DNA of 64,000 nt from Blakeslea trispora (GCA_025331445.1 JAIWNE010000001.1:372001-436000), one strand, 5' to 3'; counted from the stretch's first letter, positions 11,301 to 22,399 are shown. Made by a program: numbers and translations. Notes: generated from the letters alone by a model not told the origin.

Positions 11301-12977
11301 TTCCGCTTCTATTTGCTCAAGGAGTTCACTCTTACTTTCAAAACGTCTTTTCGCATCCACTTCGTTTACGCTCGTAAGGTCATCATATTGCAGAGGCAAT
11401 CCATAAATCCCAATACGAAGGAAGTGCATTATATCAGTATCCACACTGACATCAAAATCACAACTCAGATTCATAATTTCAAATTCATGAAAGACCGTTA
11501 TCCCATTACAAGTGACATTCAATTGGCAGGTGCCGATTCGCTTAACAGATGTGTTTTCATCAGCCATTTTGATATTTTGAGTTCTCTCATTAGAAAGATC
11601 TTTAATTTTCAAATTGTGTCTTTTGCAGAAATTAAGACTGACTGAAGAAAAGTTGGCACCAGTGTCAAGGAAGGCACGAGTGAGAATGTTCTTTTCTACC
11701 GTAATGGGAAAGGTGTTGGAATCTGGTACATTTTTAAAGTCTCTAGTGACTATAGTATTTTTTGACTTACATGCGAGAGCCATTAAATTAACTCTGCAAT
11801 TAATTTCCTCTTCATTATCAGAGACAATTGTTTGGGAAGAGCGTACAGCCATACGACTTACCTGTTGTCCCCTATCAAACGAATTTGATGAATTGCCCTG
11901 CTTAGCGTTTTTCAACTTTTCGCGGTATTCTTTGCAATGATGGCCCACGAACCATCTTTTGTTACAATGATAGCATATGCGTGGTTTTTTTTCTTCAGAA
12001 GAACTCATCGATTGCTTGTTCTTTTTTTTATGAGGTTGATCGTCCTCAGTATGACTTCTCTTGGTAAGAGAGTAGGTCTCATCGTCACATGCAATGATCA
12101 GATCAATGATCTGTTGGATCGAAGATGGTAGTTGGCCACCTGTTACGGCGGGGAGAGAAGGTAAAATACTCTTTCTAACATCTTCGCGCAAGGAAGCAAG
12201 GAAACTAACAGCTAATTGCATGTTATCCTCAAAACCAGCTTCACGGCGCATCTTTTGATAGCGACTGGTATAGAGGCGATTTGTTTCCCCTTTTCCTTGC
12301 GTTGTACGTCCAAGTTCTATCATTATCATGAGCTTCCGAGTTGGAGTGTCATATTGATCAAGGATCATATGGCGAGCCTCTTCCCAAGACAAATGTCTGT
12401 GAAGGACTTGGTCCTTAGCCCAAGCGATTTGCTCGAAATTGAGACACAGGGGTAGAAGTCTTTCCCAGTTGGTGTCCATCTCCAATTGATGTGCTATAAG
12501 CACGTTCTCAAATGCAACGCAGAAGTCATTGGCATTATCGAACACCTCTCCACCTTTCTTCCAAGGTTTTTCACCAAGGATTTGCAAACAAGGGAGCAAA
12601 TTGGGAACCACAACACGCTTGGTCTTCTTTGGTTCAGATACGATTACTGTTGCACCGCTTTTTACCGAATCCGAATCGGCAGGAGGAGCCACAAAAGAGT
12701 TCAAGTTTTCCTTGAAGTTGTTGATGATGGCTACTTGCTTTTTGTAAGCCTCATCAGCGATGGCATACTCAGGAGAATGAGGGTCGGCGGCACATTCAAG
12801 GAATTGATCATACAATTCCTCCTTCTTGTCCATCATTTTTTTCAAAATGTTTTGTGCCTTGGAGGTTCTGTTTTCAGCTGGTCTGCTTTGATATACCTCG
12901 CTGTTGCTGCTGGTTTCGACACCTTCCATATGGTCGGTATCTTGCATGTTATTTTCTCCATGGGTAGATGTTGACAT
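8394..12977 (-). CDS. Gag-Pol polyprotein of the chromovirus
   Basis: Single frame, 1527 residues from the ATG at 12977; the nine open codons upstream lack an ATG and overlap the primer-binding site. Approximate order: Gag 1-330; zinc knuckle CYHCNKRWFVGHHC 335-348; aspartic protease DTGA 438-441; reverse transcriptase with FVDD 771-774; RNase H (ATDAS near 920, TDH near 988); integrase with an HHCC zinc domain and catalytic Asp 1156, Asp 1215 and Glu 1251 (DDX35E); GPY/F module (WLGPY) near 1383; C-terminal chromodomain 1432-1482 (REVEAIL, FLVRWEGE, DEW). All catalytic residues looked for are present and there is no stop or frameshift. Chromodomains of this class can direct integration to modified histones. 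Gag and Pol share one frame, so no ribosomal frameshift is needed. Confidence 0.97.
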   Translation of the reverse strand: MSTSTHGENNMQDTDHMEGVETSSNSEVYQSRPAENRTSKAQNILKKMMDKKEELYDQFLECAADPHSPEYAIADEAYKKQVAIINNFKENLNSFVAPPADSDSVKSGATVIVSEPKKTKRVVVPNLLPCLQILGEKPWKKGGEVFDNANDFCVAFENVLIAHQLEMDTNWERLLPLCLNFEQIAWAKDQVLHRHLSWEEARHMILDQYDTPTRKLMIMIELGRTTQGKGETNRLYTSRYQKMRREAGFEDNMQLAVSFLASLREDVRKSILPSLPAVTGGQLPSSIQQIIDLIIACDDETYSLTKRSHTEDDQPHKKKNKQSMSSSEEKKPRICYHCNKRWFVGHHCKEYREKLKNAKQGNSSNSFDRGQQVSRMAVRSSQTIVSDNEEEINCRVNLMALACKSKNTIVTRDFKNVPDSNTFPITVEKNILTRAFLDTGANFSSVSLNFCKRHNLKIKDLSNERTQNIKMADENTSVKRIGTCQLNVTCNGITVFHEFEIMNLSCDFDVSVDTDIMHFLRIGIYGLPLQYDDLTSVNEVDAKRRFESKSELLEQIEAENLLLEDCPACNPEEYDLCHKYIKPFIESNQAIPKGAFCTIPESIVSLNTPANVTAFRRPYEVPYIYHKVVDERIQTWLDEKFIRIASANTEWNCPITVVKKTNGKGEVTGYRVCHDPRHINALLQSIDRMPLPLINDIFMDLKDAKVYSTLDLKSAFNSLKLNENDAHKLSFTWRGIQYTPIGTVFGLKHVSSIMQRTMSIALQNMPYVSCFVDDIVIKSDNIEQHKIHVKKVIQRLTEVNLRLNPKKCKFFQNKIFLLGFHITPKGIAMDRRKLINVLEFPVPKTGKDIMRYTGLINYFRNLIPNASQLMSPLDELRNRKSLYKIWTPIHQQAFDHLKLVLLHDLRLSYPDLNHPFCIATDASDTGIGVVLFQQYGDEIKYISFMAKSLSKSEKNYSVTKRELLAIVYALKVFHKYIYGSHFTMFTDHKALTYLHTQRIANSMMIAWFDTILQYDFTVVHLPGTRNILPDTLSRLYELDSANELGGDNSDEKSILMNRAATKETFPKLDSGEYLTPPDAKERKLLLMHEHVKGHFGSDAIYRALRRKGIYWTNLKNDAVELVKQCIPCQMYSIKKDGFHPLRPIVAKLPGDHWVIDLTGPFTTSKNGNNYLLVMVDIATKFCILRAIPDKSSVTIAKEVLDVFCTFGPFRRLQSDNGTEFVNQVMRTFKEHAGFEHSLISRYHSRADGAVERQIQAAVQAISKQVKGSKADWDIYVKSTQLFINTKYIERTKTPPFTLMFGRDANDFEDYGKIKEEPRQKDINQLLQKISEIVLPAIHERTLFVTEKMKNRFDATHRIVEIPVGAIVMVKVSGKKSKLDPNWLGPYTVKRVTSAGTYVLENEKGELETKNYPPSLLKMVSNELPKGHGEFREVEAILKHKTIDGKYHFLVRWEGEDSSLDEWVSENDFADPRFITQYWQRIGVSPEGRTAVNKANKRLLSELVTKENSGKRKKTSQFSKTKKRTKRS
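9834..9848 (-). promoter_or_regulatory. second copy of the polypurine tract inside pol (central PPT candidate)
   Basis: The 15-mer CTGGGAGGGGATAAT (element sense) is identical to that abutting the 3' LTR at 8359-8373. It lies between the RNase H and integrase coding regions, where it encodes part of ELGGDNS. Central polypurine tracts in this region are known from lentiviruses and some LTR retrotransposons. A function here is inferred. Confidence 0.65.
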
Positions 12978-13000
12978 GTTGACAATTGTGAGATCAGAAT

Positions 13001-13013
13001 TCAAAAAGTAAAA
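13001..13013 (-). promoter_or_regulatory. candidate self-priming primer-binding site
   Basis: Just inside the 5' LTR the element-sense sequence is TTTTACTTTTTGA. It lacks the TGG start expected for pairing with a tRNA CCA end. Instead TACTTTTTGA is the exact complement of TCAAAAAGTA inside the LTR (13057-13066). This matches the self-priming design known from Tf1, where the first bases of the transcript anneal to the primer-binding site. If so, transcription starts near 13066 on the minus strand. Confidence 0.7.
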
Positions 13014-13255
13014 TGTTGTATCCTGTGTGATTGTTATAATAAAGACTATCTGTAAGTACTTTTTGAGACTTTTGTATAGCTTTATTAAACTTCAAGAGTA
13101 GAAGAAGGTCTTAATAATACACAGGGGTCGCTATACTAATATATTTCACAATTGTCTATACATGGATGTTCGTGTTACTTTATACATCAGTATAACTACA
13201 GAGTTACAAGTCAGATTTGATTAGGTATAGGATGCTATAGTCTCATTCTATAACA
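13014..13255 (-). repeat. 5' LTR of the Ty3/gypsy element
   Basis: 242 bp, identical by eye to the LTR at 8118-8359. If self-priming is correct, U3 spans about 13067-13255 and R-U5 about 13014-13066. An A/T-rich TTTAATAAA (element sense) lies roughly 15-25 bp upstream of the inferred start. Confidence 0.97.
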
Positions 13256-13260
13256 CGTGA

Positions 13261-15599
13261 CCACATTATGAGATACGAGTGTACAGAGTTGAGAGTACTA
13301 TGATTGGATAAAGCTCTTCTTTACGGTCCATCTTTGTCAAAAAATAAATAAGCAAATTGCTTCTCAGTGAGGCTTTTATACTCTCGCGATTTTGCTGATG
13401 AAACCTGCAAGTGTAATATATATAAGGTTACAACAGAAAAAGTAAAAACAAGTAACAAATCGATTAAAATCTTGACAAGCCAAAAGTGATAGAAATGAAT
13501 CTGACCTTCTTTGTTTCTCTAGATGTGCCAACTATTTATACTTGATCATCGACTGAGTAACACTCCTGTATTCAAACTGAGTACGACTAATTATAGCTAA
13601 TTGGGTGCATTTGGATATGGGATGATACCATCAGAGCATTGACAATAGGCTATTATTGGTGCAGCTGCTCGATCCTATTGTTCCTGAATAATCATACATG
13701 ATAGAAGGTGGATGGTCTTATCTTTTATCAAGACTGAGCTCAATGTCAATCTGACAGCAGTAGCTACCTAACTGTGAACTAGCTAGCCTAGATCCACTTG
13801 TGTTACGCTAAGGACGACTCATATACAACACTATACCTTTAGATGGTATTTGACAGACTGTTATCTAAAGAAGCCATGGGATAAGATGCAGTTTAAGACA
13901 ACGCATGAAATAACAGTAATGCCATTAGTCTACTTCGACTACCTATAGCTTATTCAGCACGAATATGTGATAGAGGAACTGGTTGGGAATTCCTTGTTCT
14001 AAACTCCATTTTGTGTCACTCTTGACTCGCATTAATTGGAATAGAGCAGGCCAGACTTTGCAATCAGTCTGTAGCCCATTTGCTAGACATGAGAGAGTAA
14101 GCAAACTAGACTGTAGCTATCAGTGCTGTTGTAAACTTTATGTGCAAAACTATCCAGACATGAACATAAACATGGACTGACTCGATCGGTTGAATAGCAC
14201 AATTAGATACGAAATACCCAAAAGTAATGATATTAACACACACACACAACTGAGGACCCAATTCATACAAATTTTGTCATTCACGCATACACCCGTATAG
14301 ATTTATTTTCAGAGAGTGATAGAAATCTTTCTCTTTTTTTCTTGTAATACAGAAAGGCTTTACAACTACAATATAGCTTTTTGTTGTAATATCAAAAGCA
14401 GCTATCACAGGATGAAATTCCAATATGGATGGCGTCTTGACCATTTGAGTGTTTATACAGAAGAAATAAACAAAGCGCAGTTATTGTCTACAGCTTAGTT
14501 TACTCATACTAGAATATTGATAAATCGTATAAACATATTACACACGAATCATTGAAACAATAAAAAGACAAAAAAGTAAGCATAACACAAAATAAGGCTT
14601 ATGTACAATACAGGTTTTCATAATCAAATTAACTTTTTTTTCTTTTTTATTAATTATAACAGAAAAGGGCACCAAGTGCCCCCTTCTCCCCTAACCCCAA
14701 CAGATTCAGCAGAGGTATTATTAACATGCCTATAGAGAACGCACATCCCGTTCATCTTGTCCCCTTAGCCCAACAAACTCAGCAGAGGTGTCATGACACA
14801 TGCCTATAGAGAACGACCATCCCGTTCATCTTAAATGGATAAAGAAAAAAAGAAGAAAAAAGGCGAAAAACGAAGCCTTTTTATATCTTTTTGACAGCAC
14901 TCAATCACATGTTGGTTTGGACTGCTGAAATTTGCCTGCCGATCCTTTGAGACTGATTTTTGTGTGTTTCCAAACATTGACTTCTTTTCCTACCACTGCT
15001 TGTCTTGCAAACAGAAATGGGAGGAAAAGAGAGCAAGAAAAGAAGAATCAAGAAAGCAAAGAAGTAAACTGAATTTCTCTGTCTTTTGCTTCACTGACTT
15101 ATGAACTCCACTTCAAAAAAAAGAATAAAAGCATTGATCATCATGACACTTGTCCAACCATCAAGATTGCTGGTTAGTGGATGTAAGCTCCGTCTCTACT
15201 TTTCTCTTCTTTTAAAGGAACTCATTATATCTTGATCAACCTCAATAACATGGCAAACCTTTTCTTTTGTTCAAGAAGAACTTGACTTTCAAAACGACAC
15301 TCATGCTAATGAATGTTGCTGCTTGTCTCAATCTGGCCTAGCTGCTTTTTTTGTATTCTGTTTGTTAATTTTCTTTCTCTTGTTAAGGCTTAGCTATGAT
15401 GTCTGTGCTGCTCGCTGCCTTTATCTTTCTTTCTTTTTTTTTGTAAGATTAGTTTTAAAAAATTATCAAAATATCTATACATCGCTGAGAGGTAGAGCAT
15501 GGTTAATCGGGCACTGAATTTTTGAAACAACTAAAAACATAGAGATTATGACACATATGAAATAAAATAAGAAAACAGAACTAAAAGAGAGGAGGAGAG
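13261..15599. other. intergenic, no supported gene
   Basis: About 2.3 kb. The first kilobase is less A/T-rich than typical spacer but has only short frames with no motifs. A short CA repeat lies near 14238. The 72-74-bp duplication is listed separately. The rest is A/T-rich with T runs. Confidence 0.6.
14687..14832. repeat. imperfect tandem duplication, two units of 72-74 bp
   Basis: Units 14687-14758 and 14759-14832 share CAGCAGAGGT, then ATGCCTATAGAGAACG, then CATCCCGTTCATCTT, and differ by several substitutions and small indels between those blocks. The unit is C-rich compared with its surroundings. No reading frame or known repeat family was recognised. Confidence 0.8.
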
Positions 15600-16795
15600 T
15601 TATATCTCGGCACGGTGAAGTAAAGGTAGATTGGTTTCGATTGAGGAGATGGTGGTGTAAGCTCCTGTAATAAGAGCAATAGCCTGGATGGAATCAAAGT
15701 ATAGACGCCAGTACGCTCGGCAGATTGCCCAGTGATCAGTGAGGGTCACTTTAAGGAAGTGACATTTTGAGATGGAAGGCAAGGAGGAAAGCTTTCGACT
15801 TAAGATAGCATCATAAATGGCAGACGGGTGTAAGATGCAAAACGGGAAATAAACAATGAGTAATTCAGTCCAGATGCTGCAGCGTATTGGGCAGCCCACC
15901 ATGAAATGGAAGGCTGAGTCAGGCACTGCAGAGCATAGGCGACATTGATTGGAGTTCACGACCCCCACAAGGACAAGACGATCGCATGATGGTAGCAAAT
16001 GATGGAATGTTCGGAGCACCAGATTCCTAGCCAGAAATTGAAGTGGAAGGTCCCAAAATAGTTTCACAGTCTGCTGTGGAATCTGGAGCCTGTGATTGCG
16101 CGATTCTGGTAGGTTGAGTTGGCGAAAGGCGATAGAAGTATGTCCCCTCGAAAGGGGATGGTCATTCACTTGTTGATGCAACGTTGAGAGATCCTCTTAG
16201 GGGCTACCCCAGTAGTTGATTGGGAGAGATGGCCAACGACAAAGGGGAGGAATTGGATAGATCGATCCGCAACAACTTCTCGATATAGCTGAAATAAAGT
16301 GTTAGGGAGGCGATCATATGTGTCCGGTCGACGTATGCTCAGTTGACCAGCGTCCTGGCAAAAGTGTAAGAAGGAAGAAACTGGTACTTGAGGATGCCGA
16401 TGTAGCCAGTAATTCTGAGGTATCTCGATAAAGATATGGTTAAGTGAGGAACGTAGGAGTAGCGAGAGAGGGGTGTTGTTCAGTGCGAAGTTGAGGCCAA
16501 AGTCATCAAAAGCCTTGTAAATGGTATAAATAATAGACGTTTGGTGCAAAATGGAGTATGGGCGATGTTCTCTAGAAGAGAAGGAGAAGAATGGAAGAGA
16601 GTCTGTGTCCTGTAACACAGCAAAATGATGATGAAGAATATCCCGCGTATATGATCTTTTGGTGAAAAACAAGGCAAAGAGCCACTTCATCTGTAGAACC
16701 AGATAATGGCGGCACGGATTGATGAACCCCAAACCTCCCTGGTTTCGTGGTAGACATATCATGTCAAAGGCTGCTCGATGCGTTTTTCCCATCCT
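15600..16795 (-). pseudogene. 5'-truncated LINE (non-LTR retrotransposon) ORF2, C-terminal part
   Basis: Two overlapping minus-strand frames (15600-16181 and 16166-16792) read as one protein broken by a one-base shift near 16175. The first begins in the post-RT linker (ICLPRNQGGLGFINP, a signature following the RT domain of L1-like elements). The second carries a zf-RVT-type zinc-binding segment (FWDLPLQFLARNLVLRTFHHLLP, then CRLC...HFMVGCP). The RT domain proper and the endonuclease are missing upstream of about 16795, the usual outcome of incomplete reverse transcription. The downstream flank is A-rich (AATAAAATAAG on the plus strand). It cannot encode an active element. Target duplications were not found. 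Confidence 0.85.
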
Positions 16796-17696
16796 AACAA
16801 AATGATAGCATAGTAATTAAATTGTTTCCAAGGTTTTGGCAGTGACCACTATAGTTTTGTTCAAGACTGTTGATTTTAAGTGTACAATGATGACTTCGAA
16901 AGAGAGAGTAGTGTATTAGTTTAGAATAATTACATATACAATCATGATGTATCTGGATAAATTACGATAGAAAACAAAGAGTCATAAGCAAACTATGCAC
17001 AATCCTATATGACAGCAAGTAAGTATAAACCTCATGAAATATTAAGCGCCATCAAGCGCTTAGACGCAATAATGAGCATGCTCTACATACTCTCGTGCTT
17101 ATCAATCACTTCGTAATCTATTCTCAGGATTCATATATGTAATTACAGCATTTTATCTTTCATATTGAAAAGCTATAGTGCTTCGACGAGGTATACTTTT
17201 GTCTAAGAAGTATTCTGCTTGCTTCACAACGCCTACGTTAATGAAGCTACTATCATTCTTCGCTCTCACTCTCTGATGTTGATAGCGGAATCCAATATTT
17301 TGAACCCTACTGTGGCTCACAATCCTAGTTTCTAGGGCATGAATATAATCATAAGCCATGCCTTTCTGATTTTTTTTTACTACACTAGTCGTGCAGTTGT
17401 CCATCAATTTCTTTTTTTGGTGCTGATCATACCCTATGGTTTTTCTTTTCTTTCCCCTGTTCTCTCCCCTCTACTACAATAGCATCTACTCGCCTTTTCT
17501 TCATCTTAGCCTTATTCTCATAAAACTCATACCTAGCTTTTTCTATCACTCGTCATAGAATTTAAAGCACTTCAAATAAGCAGATCAAAAATCAGACCAG
17601 AAATCAGTTTGGTGCAAAAAAAAATAAACAAGCCTTTAAGCGCAGTTTAAAATGGATGAAGAATAAACGCAAAGAAAAAAAGAATTGTGCCTCTTT
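16796..17696. other. intergenic, upstream of SWR1
   Basis: 900 bp with no supported gene. An 84-codon minus-strand frame (17153-17407) has no recognisable motif. The stretch 17407-17560 is pyrimidine-rich and is probably part of the SWR1 promoter. Confidence 0.55.
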
Positions 17697-20600
17697 ATGT
17701 CGCCCACTAGCTCTAAAGATAACGCGTCGAAAACAAAAGTAAACAGTTATGACGAAGACAGCGATTCGAGCAACTCAAGAAAACAGGCTCGATTATCGAA
17801 GCGGACACAGATAATTGAGGAGAAACTCAAGAACAAACCCATCACGTCTCTGTTTGACACAGACGGCGATCTCAGCAGACACAATATCATTGAAGGTAGC
17901 AGACGAACTAGAAAACGAACACAAAATTACGAACCTTCTTCACCTCAAATGCCTAAGCGAAAGAAAGCCATATCAACACCCAAGCAAAAGTCGCCACCCC
18001 TTTTAAGGCAGTCTAGCCCAATCAGTACCAAGATCACTATCATCAAGAAGACAACGAAACCCATGATCAAGAACGCTAAAGCAAAATTGCTACCATCACC
18101 AACGAATTCAGAAGAAGATACTCGAAATGGCCTTATAAATGAGCGATTGCAGCGCATGGAGGCAATTCAGCACCATCACGACGCCTCTGTCAAGGAACTA
18201 TACCAGCTTGAACTATTCCAAAACATGCTTGATTACAATCCCGATGCCTTCATTAACGATGTGCGCTATAACAAGGTAAAGAAGCTTTCCCTTCATTATT
18301 CAATGTTTATACAGACTCTTTTTTTTAAAAAAAAACTTGACGCTTTACCTTGACAGTACATGGAAGACTATGACATCTGGGAATCACTTCGAAACACCCA
18401 AACCGACATGCAAGATGCTTCGCTTGTGGATCTCTTACAGAGCGCTGTTCATGAATCAAAGCGTATACCCAGTCATCAAGAAAATGAATATGTGAACACA
18501 ATTCATACGGGCACTGGCCTGCGTCGTATCAATCGTCAATTTGCTACCTTGGAAGATTATCTAAACTCGTTTTATGCAGCAGATGAGGGCATTGAGGATC
18601 ATACACCAGCGTCAAGAGAAGCATATATTCAAAAAGAGCGTATTGTCCGCCAACGCCTATATGCATTAGAGCAGCGAGGTGGATTCTCAACCGAATTGCA
18701 ACATATTGCTCATCGACGTCCTCATCAGCCAGGATTCCCAAAACAAACGACTGTGCATGACGATCTACTGGCCGAAGTGGCGACTACCGCCAAAAATTTC
18801 AATGCGAATATTCGGTATAGAAGGAGTGCAGCTCGAAAATGTGCCAAGGCTATTGAGCGTTATTGGGAGCAAATCAGAACACAAGATGAGCGTGTGCAGA
18901 GAGAAGAAAACAAGCGCATCATTCGATTAGCCAAGTGGACATCACAGCAGATAAAGAGAAAATGGAAAGTAGTGGAGCGCGTGTGTGAAGCTCGCTATAA
19001 GGAAGTGCTGAAAGAACAGCAGGCTAAAGAAGGAAGACGCCATCTTGAGCTGATTTTGGAGCATTCAGAGCAAATGCTAGGCGTTAGAAAAGAAGAGTTG
19101 CGTCAGCAGCAAACAGATAGCACAGAAGAGCAAAGAGAACAGGAAATAAAGGAGCGCGATGAAGACGAGTGGCATTTTGGGGAACATGATGATGATGAAC
19201 GAGACCATATGATTGAAGAAAACAGTGAAAGTGACGATGATGAACTTAGAGGATTAGAGGAGGACCAAGATTTGTCTGTTGAAGAGTTGCTAAAGAAGTA
19301 TCATGGTATGGAAGAGCAAGAGACAGATGTTGATGAGTCAGAGGGGGGTGCCTCCTCTCCAGAGAGTGAAGCAGACGATGAAGAAGACTATACTATGTTG
19401 GAGGAGGAAGAAGACATGCCTATGGAAGAAGATGGCGAAAGCGAAGATGACGAGATCGAGTTAAATGCCTTAAAGGATGATGCTGAATTGAGTATAGAAT
19501 CATTAAGGGAAAAATACAACGGCAAAGGAGACGAATCGCCAAAAATAGAACAGGAAGAAATTCAGCCTACAGGCAACACATTGGCTACAACCAAAGTAAA
19601 TACTCGCATACCACACCTATTACGTGGCTCCCTCCGTGAATACCAACATGTGGGTCTTGATTGGTTAGCCAGTCTTTACAACAACGGACTTAACGGAATT
19701 TTAGCTGATGAAATGGGCCTTGGTAAGACAATCCAGACTATCTCCTTATTAGCTTATCTTGCTTGCGAGAAAGGGGTTTGGGGGCCGCATTTGGTTGTGG
19801 TACCTACTAGCGTCATTTTGAATTGGGAAATGGAGTTTAAGAAGTGGTTGCCGGGTTTCAAGATCATGGCTTATTATGGGTCGCCCAAGGAGCGTAAGGA
19901 GAAGCGTTCTGGTTGGTCCAAAGACAACGCATTCCATGTCTGTATCACCTCTTATCAACTTGTACTGCAGGATCAGAACATATTTCGAAGAAAGGCATGG
20001 CAGTATTTAATTTTAGATGAAGCTCACCATATCAAGAATTTCCGCTCTCAGCGCTGGCAAGTCCTCTTGAACTTTAACTCGAGACGCCGACTGTTGCTTA
20101 CAGGTACACCTCTCCAGAATAACTTGATGGAACTTTGGTCTTTGCTATATTTCTTGATGCCCAACGGGGTATCTCAGGACATGCCAGTAGGCTTTGCCAA
20201 CCTGAAAGAGTTTCAAGAATGGTTTTCGCACCCTGTGGATCGCATGATTGAAAATCACCAAGAGCATGGCATAGATGAAGAATCAAGGGCTGCTATTCAA
20301 AAGCTACATATTGTACTGCGCCCCTATTTGTTGCGTCGACTGAAGCTAGACGTAGAGAAGCAGATGCCCGAGAAACATGAACACATTGTCTATTGTCGCC
20401 TATCCAATCGCCAACGCTTCTTGTATGACGATTTCATGAGCCGCGCCAAAACAAAAGAAACATTGGCTAGCGGTAGTTTCTTGAGTATCATCAACTGTTT
20501 GATGCAGCTAAGAAAAGTGTGCAACCATCCTGACCTGTTTGAAGAAAGACCCATTTTGACGAGTTTTGCTATGGACGGACAAGTCCAGCTGGCTGGACAA

Positions 20601-22399
20601 GCGTTAGAGACATTTGTTCGCAAACGCTTTCCTGACCGAGACGATACCAGTGTCAGTCTCGATTTTCTTAATTTAATACTGACAGACAGTCAGAGGACTG
20701 CCATCATGAGTCAGGTGGTTGCACAAGAAACAATGCGGTTAGAAGCATCAGAGGAGATCTTGAAGACAATAGCCGAATACCAAAAACGTATCAGCGTTGC
20801 TGAATCGCGCGGACTTCATTCCATCAGAGATTACACTGACCTCAGGAAGTATGCAAAGTACCAAGAGGTTGCCCAGTGTCAAAGAACGTTGAAGAAATGG
20901 CAGACAATACACTATGTCAACCATTTCCGATGTGCACGACAACCTTTGTATGATGCAGGTCTTATTCGGATGCTCTCGCCTGGTATACCCTACATGTTCG
21001 CCCCAAACCCCCGTCATTATTTTGATTATTGTGAAGCTGTGCATCATGCAGTACAATCTTATAGAGAAAGGATTCAGACTAATTTGGACATCATTCAGGA
21101 ATTTGGCTTTGTTACGCCTAAAGTGGTCATTCAAGCTGACTATTATCAGAAGAACCAGTCCAGTTGCAGCAAACTCCCAGATCAGCTGCAACTAGCGCAT
21201 AGTGTTGAAAATGACATCTTCCATCCAATCGAGTCTAGACTTTCGATTGCCTTCCCTGATAAGCGGCTACTGCAATATGATTGTGGCAAGCTTCAAAAAT
21301 TGGATACACTATTAAGAAACTTGGCTGCAGGAGGTCATCGTGCATTGATTTTCACTCAAATGACGCGGGTCTTGGATGTCTTGGAGATTTTCCTGAATAT
21401 GCATGGTCATCGTTACTTGAGATTGGATGGCGCTACTAAAGTAGAGCAGCGTCAGGTACTCACTGAACACTTTAACAATGATAAGCGTATCCTTTGCTTC
21501 ATCCTATCTACGCGAAGTGGCGGCTTAGGTATCAATTTGACTGGTGCAGACACGGTCATTTTTTATGATTCAGATTGGAACCCATCTATGGTAAGAAAAA
21601 AAAAACGAAAAAATTAGACATAACTAAATCGAAACATGATACATGAGGAGGCTTAACTTACCTTTTTGTTATCGTCATTCAATAGGATAAGCAATGTCAA
21701 GACAGAGCCCATCGAATCGGTCAAACAAGAGACGTGCACATTTACCGATTTGTTACTGAGTTTACAATTGAAGAAAACATCTTCAAGAAAGCAAACCAAA
21801 AAAGGTAACTCAACTTCATGTTTTTTTTTTCTGGCTCGAACTTTGAAAATTGAAACTACAAAAATAGAATGCTGGATAATGTAGTTATTCAGGAAGGTGA
21901 TTTTACAGATGATTACTTTAACAAAAATGAATGGTGGAAAGACCTTCCTGAGGTAGTTGGGTCAGCTGCTCAGCAACCAAAGACCATGGATTATGAGCAA
22001 GCGCTTTTAGAAGCAGAAGATGAGAATGATGCCGCTGCAGCTATAGCAGCACGAAATGAAATGAATATGGATGACAATGATTTTGACGAACAAAATCGCT
22101 CTACAAGGCAGGCCAGCGAAGTATCTTCTCGACCTATCTCTCCTTCACCTTCTGCTCAGGCACCAAGTACACAGCGTTCGAGAGAACAGACAGAAGTGGA
22201 GAGTCTGGATGAAGAGATGACCCATGCTCAAGAAGAAGAAGAGGAGGAGGAGGAGGAGGAGGAAGAGGAAGAGACTGGCGAGGTGAATGATATGCAGCTC
22301 GATGTAGGACATGTGGATCAATACATGCTACAGTTTTGGGAAAGAGAAATGGTTGGTGTTGATCTTGGATTTGGTGGGGTTTCTTTACAACAAAGTTAG
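17697..22399 (+). CDS. SWR1: SWR1 ATPase, catalytic subunit of the H2A.Z-depositing remodelling complex
   Basis: Four exons join in frame (17697-18275, 18357-21590, 21686-21804, 21868-22399), total 4464 nt, 1487 residues. SWR1 swaps nucleosomal H2A-H2B for H2A.Z-H2B in the nucleus. The order is a basic N-terminus, an HSA-type helical region near residues 305-390, long acidic stretches, then a Snf2 ATPase: [11 protein letters not shown] (near 644), [28 protein letters not shown] (near 747) and [18 protein letters not shown] large insertion separates the lobes, as in the SWR1/INO80 class. The second lobe has [17 protein letters not shown] and, across introns 2 and 3, [16 protein letters not shown]. 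The phrase [14 protein letters not shown] is SWR1-like, unlike INO80 or Fun30. An acidic Glu run (GAG/GAA repeat, about 22230-22275) lies near the C-terminus. The start was chosen as the first in-frame ATG; the ATG at 17653 runs into a stop after three codons. Confidence 0.95.

Larger units (their letters stand above)
8118..13255 (-). mobile_element. intact Ty3/gypsy LTR retrotransposon with chromodomain (chromovirus)
   Basis: A 5138-bp element lies between copies of the 5-bp target duplication CGTGA (8113-8117 and 13256-13260). Its two 242-bp LTRs read identical by eye and begin and end TG...CA. One uninterrupted Gag-Pol frame fills the inside, reading on the minus strand. The domain order PR-RT-RNaseH-IN-chromodomain places it in the Ty3/gypsy chromoviruses. 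The single fused Gag-Pol frame and a tRNA-independent-looking primer site recall the Tf1/sushi group. Identical LTRs and an open frame point to a very recent and possibly still active insertion. It lies in intergenic DNA between a decayed gene and a gene-poor stretch. Confidence 0.98.

Noticed and set aside
12486..12974. 162-codon frame antisense to gag
   Set aside because: Lies entirely opposite the intact Gag-Pol frame, with no motif or independent start context.
15475..15520. TCGCTGAGAGGTAGAGC, resembling a tRNA D-arm
   Set aside because: No anticodon stem, T-arm or acceptor pairing follows.
17153..17407. 84-codon minus-strand frame next to the LINE remnant
   Set aside because: No recognisable similarity and no link in frame to the LINE; likely chance.
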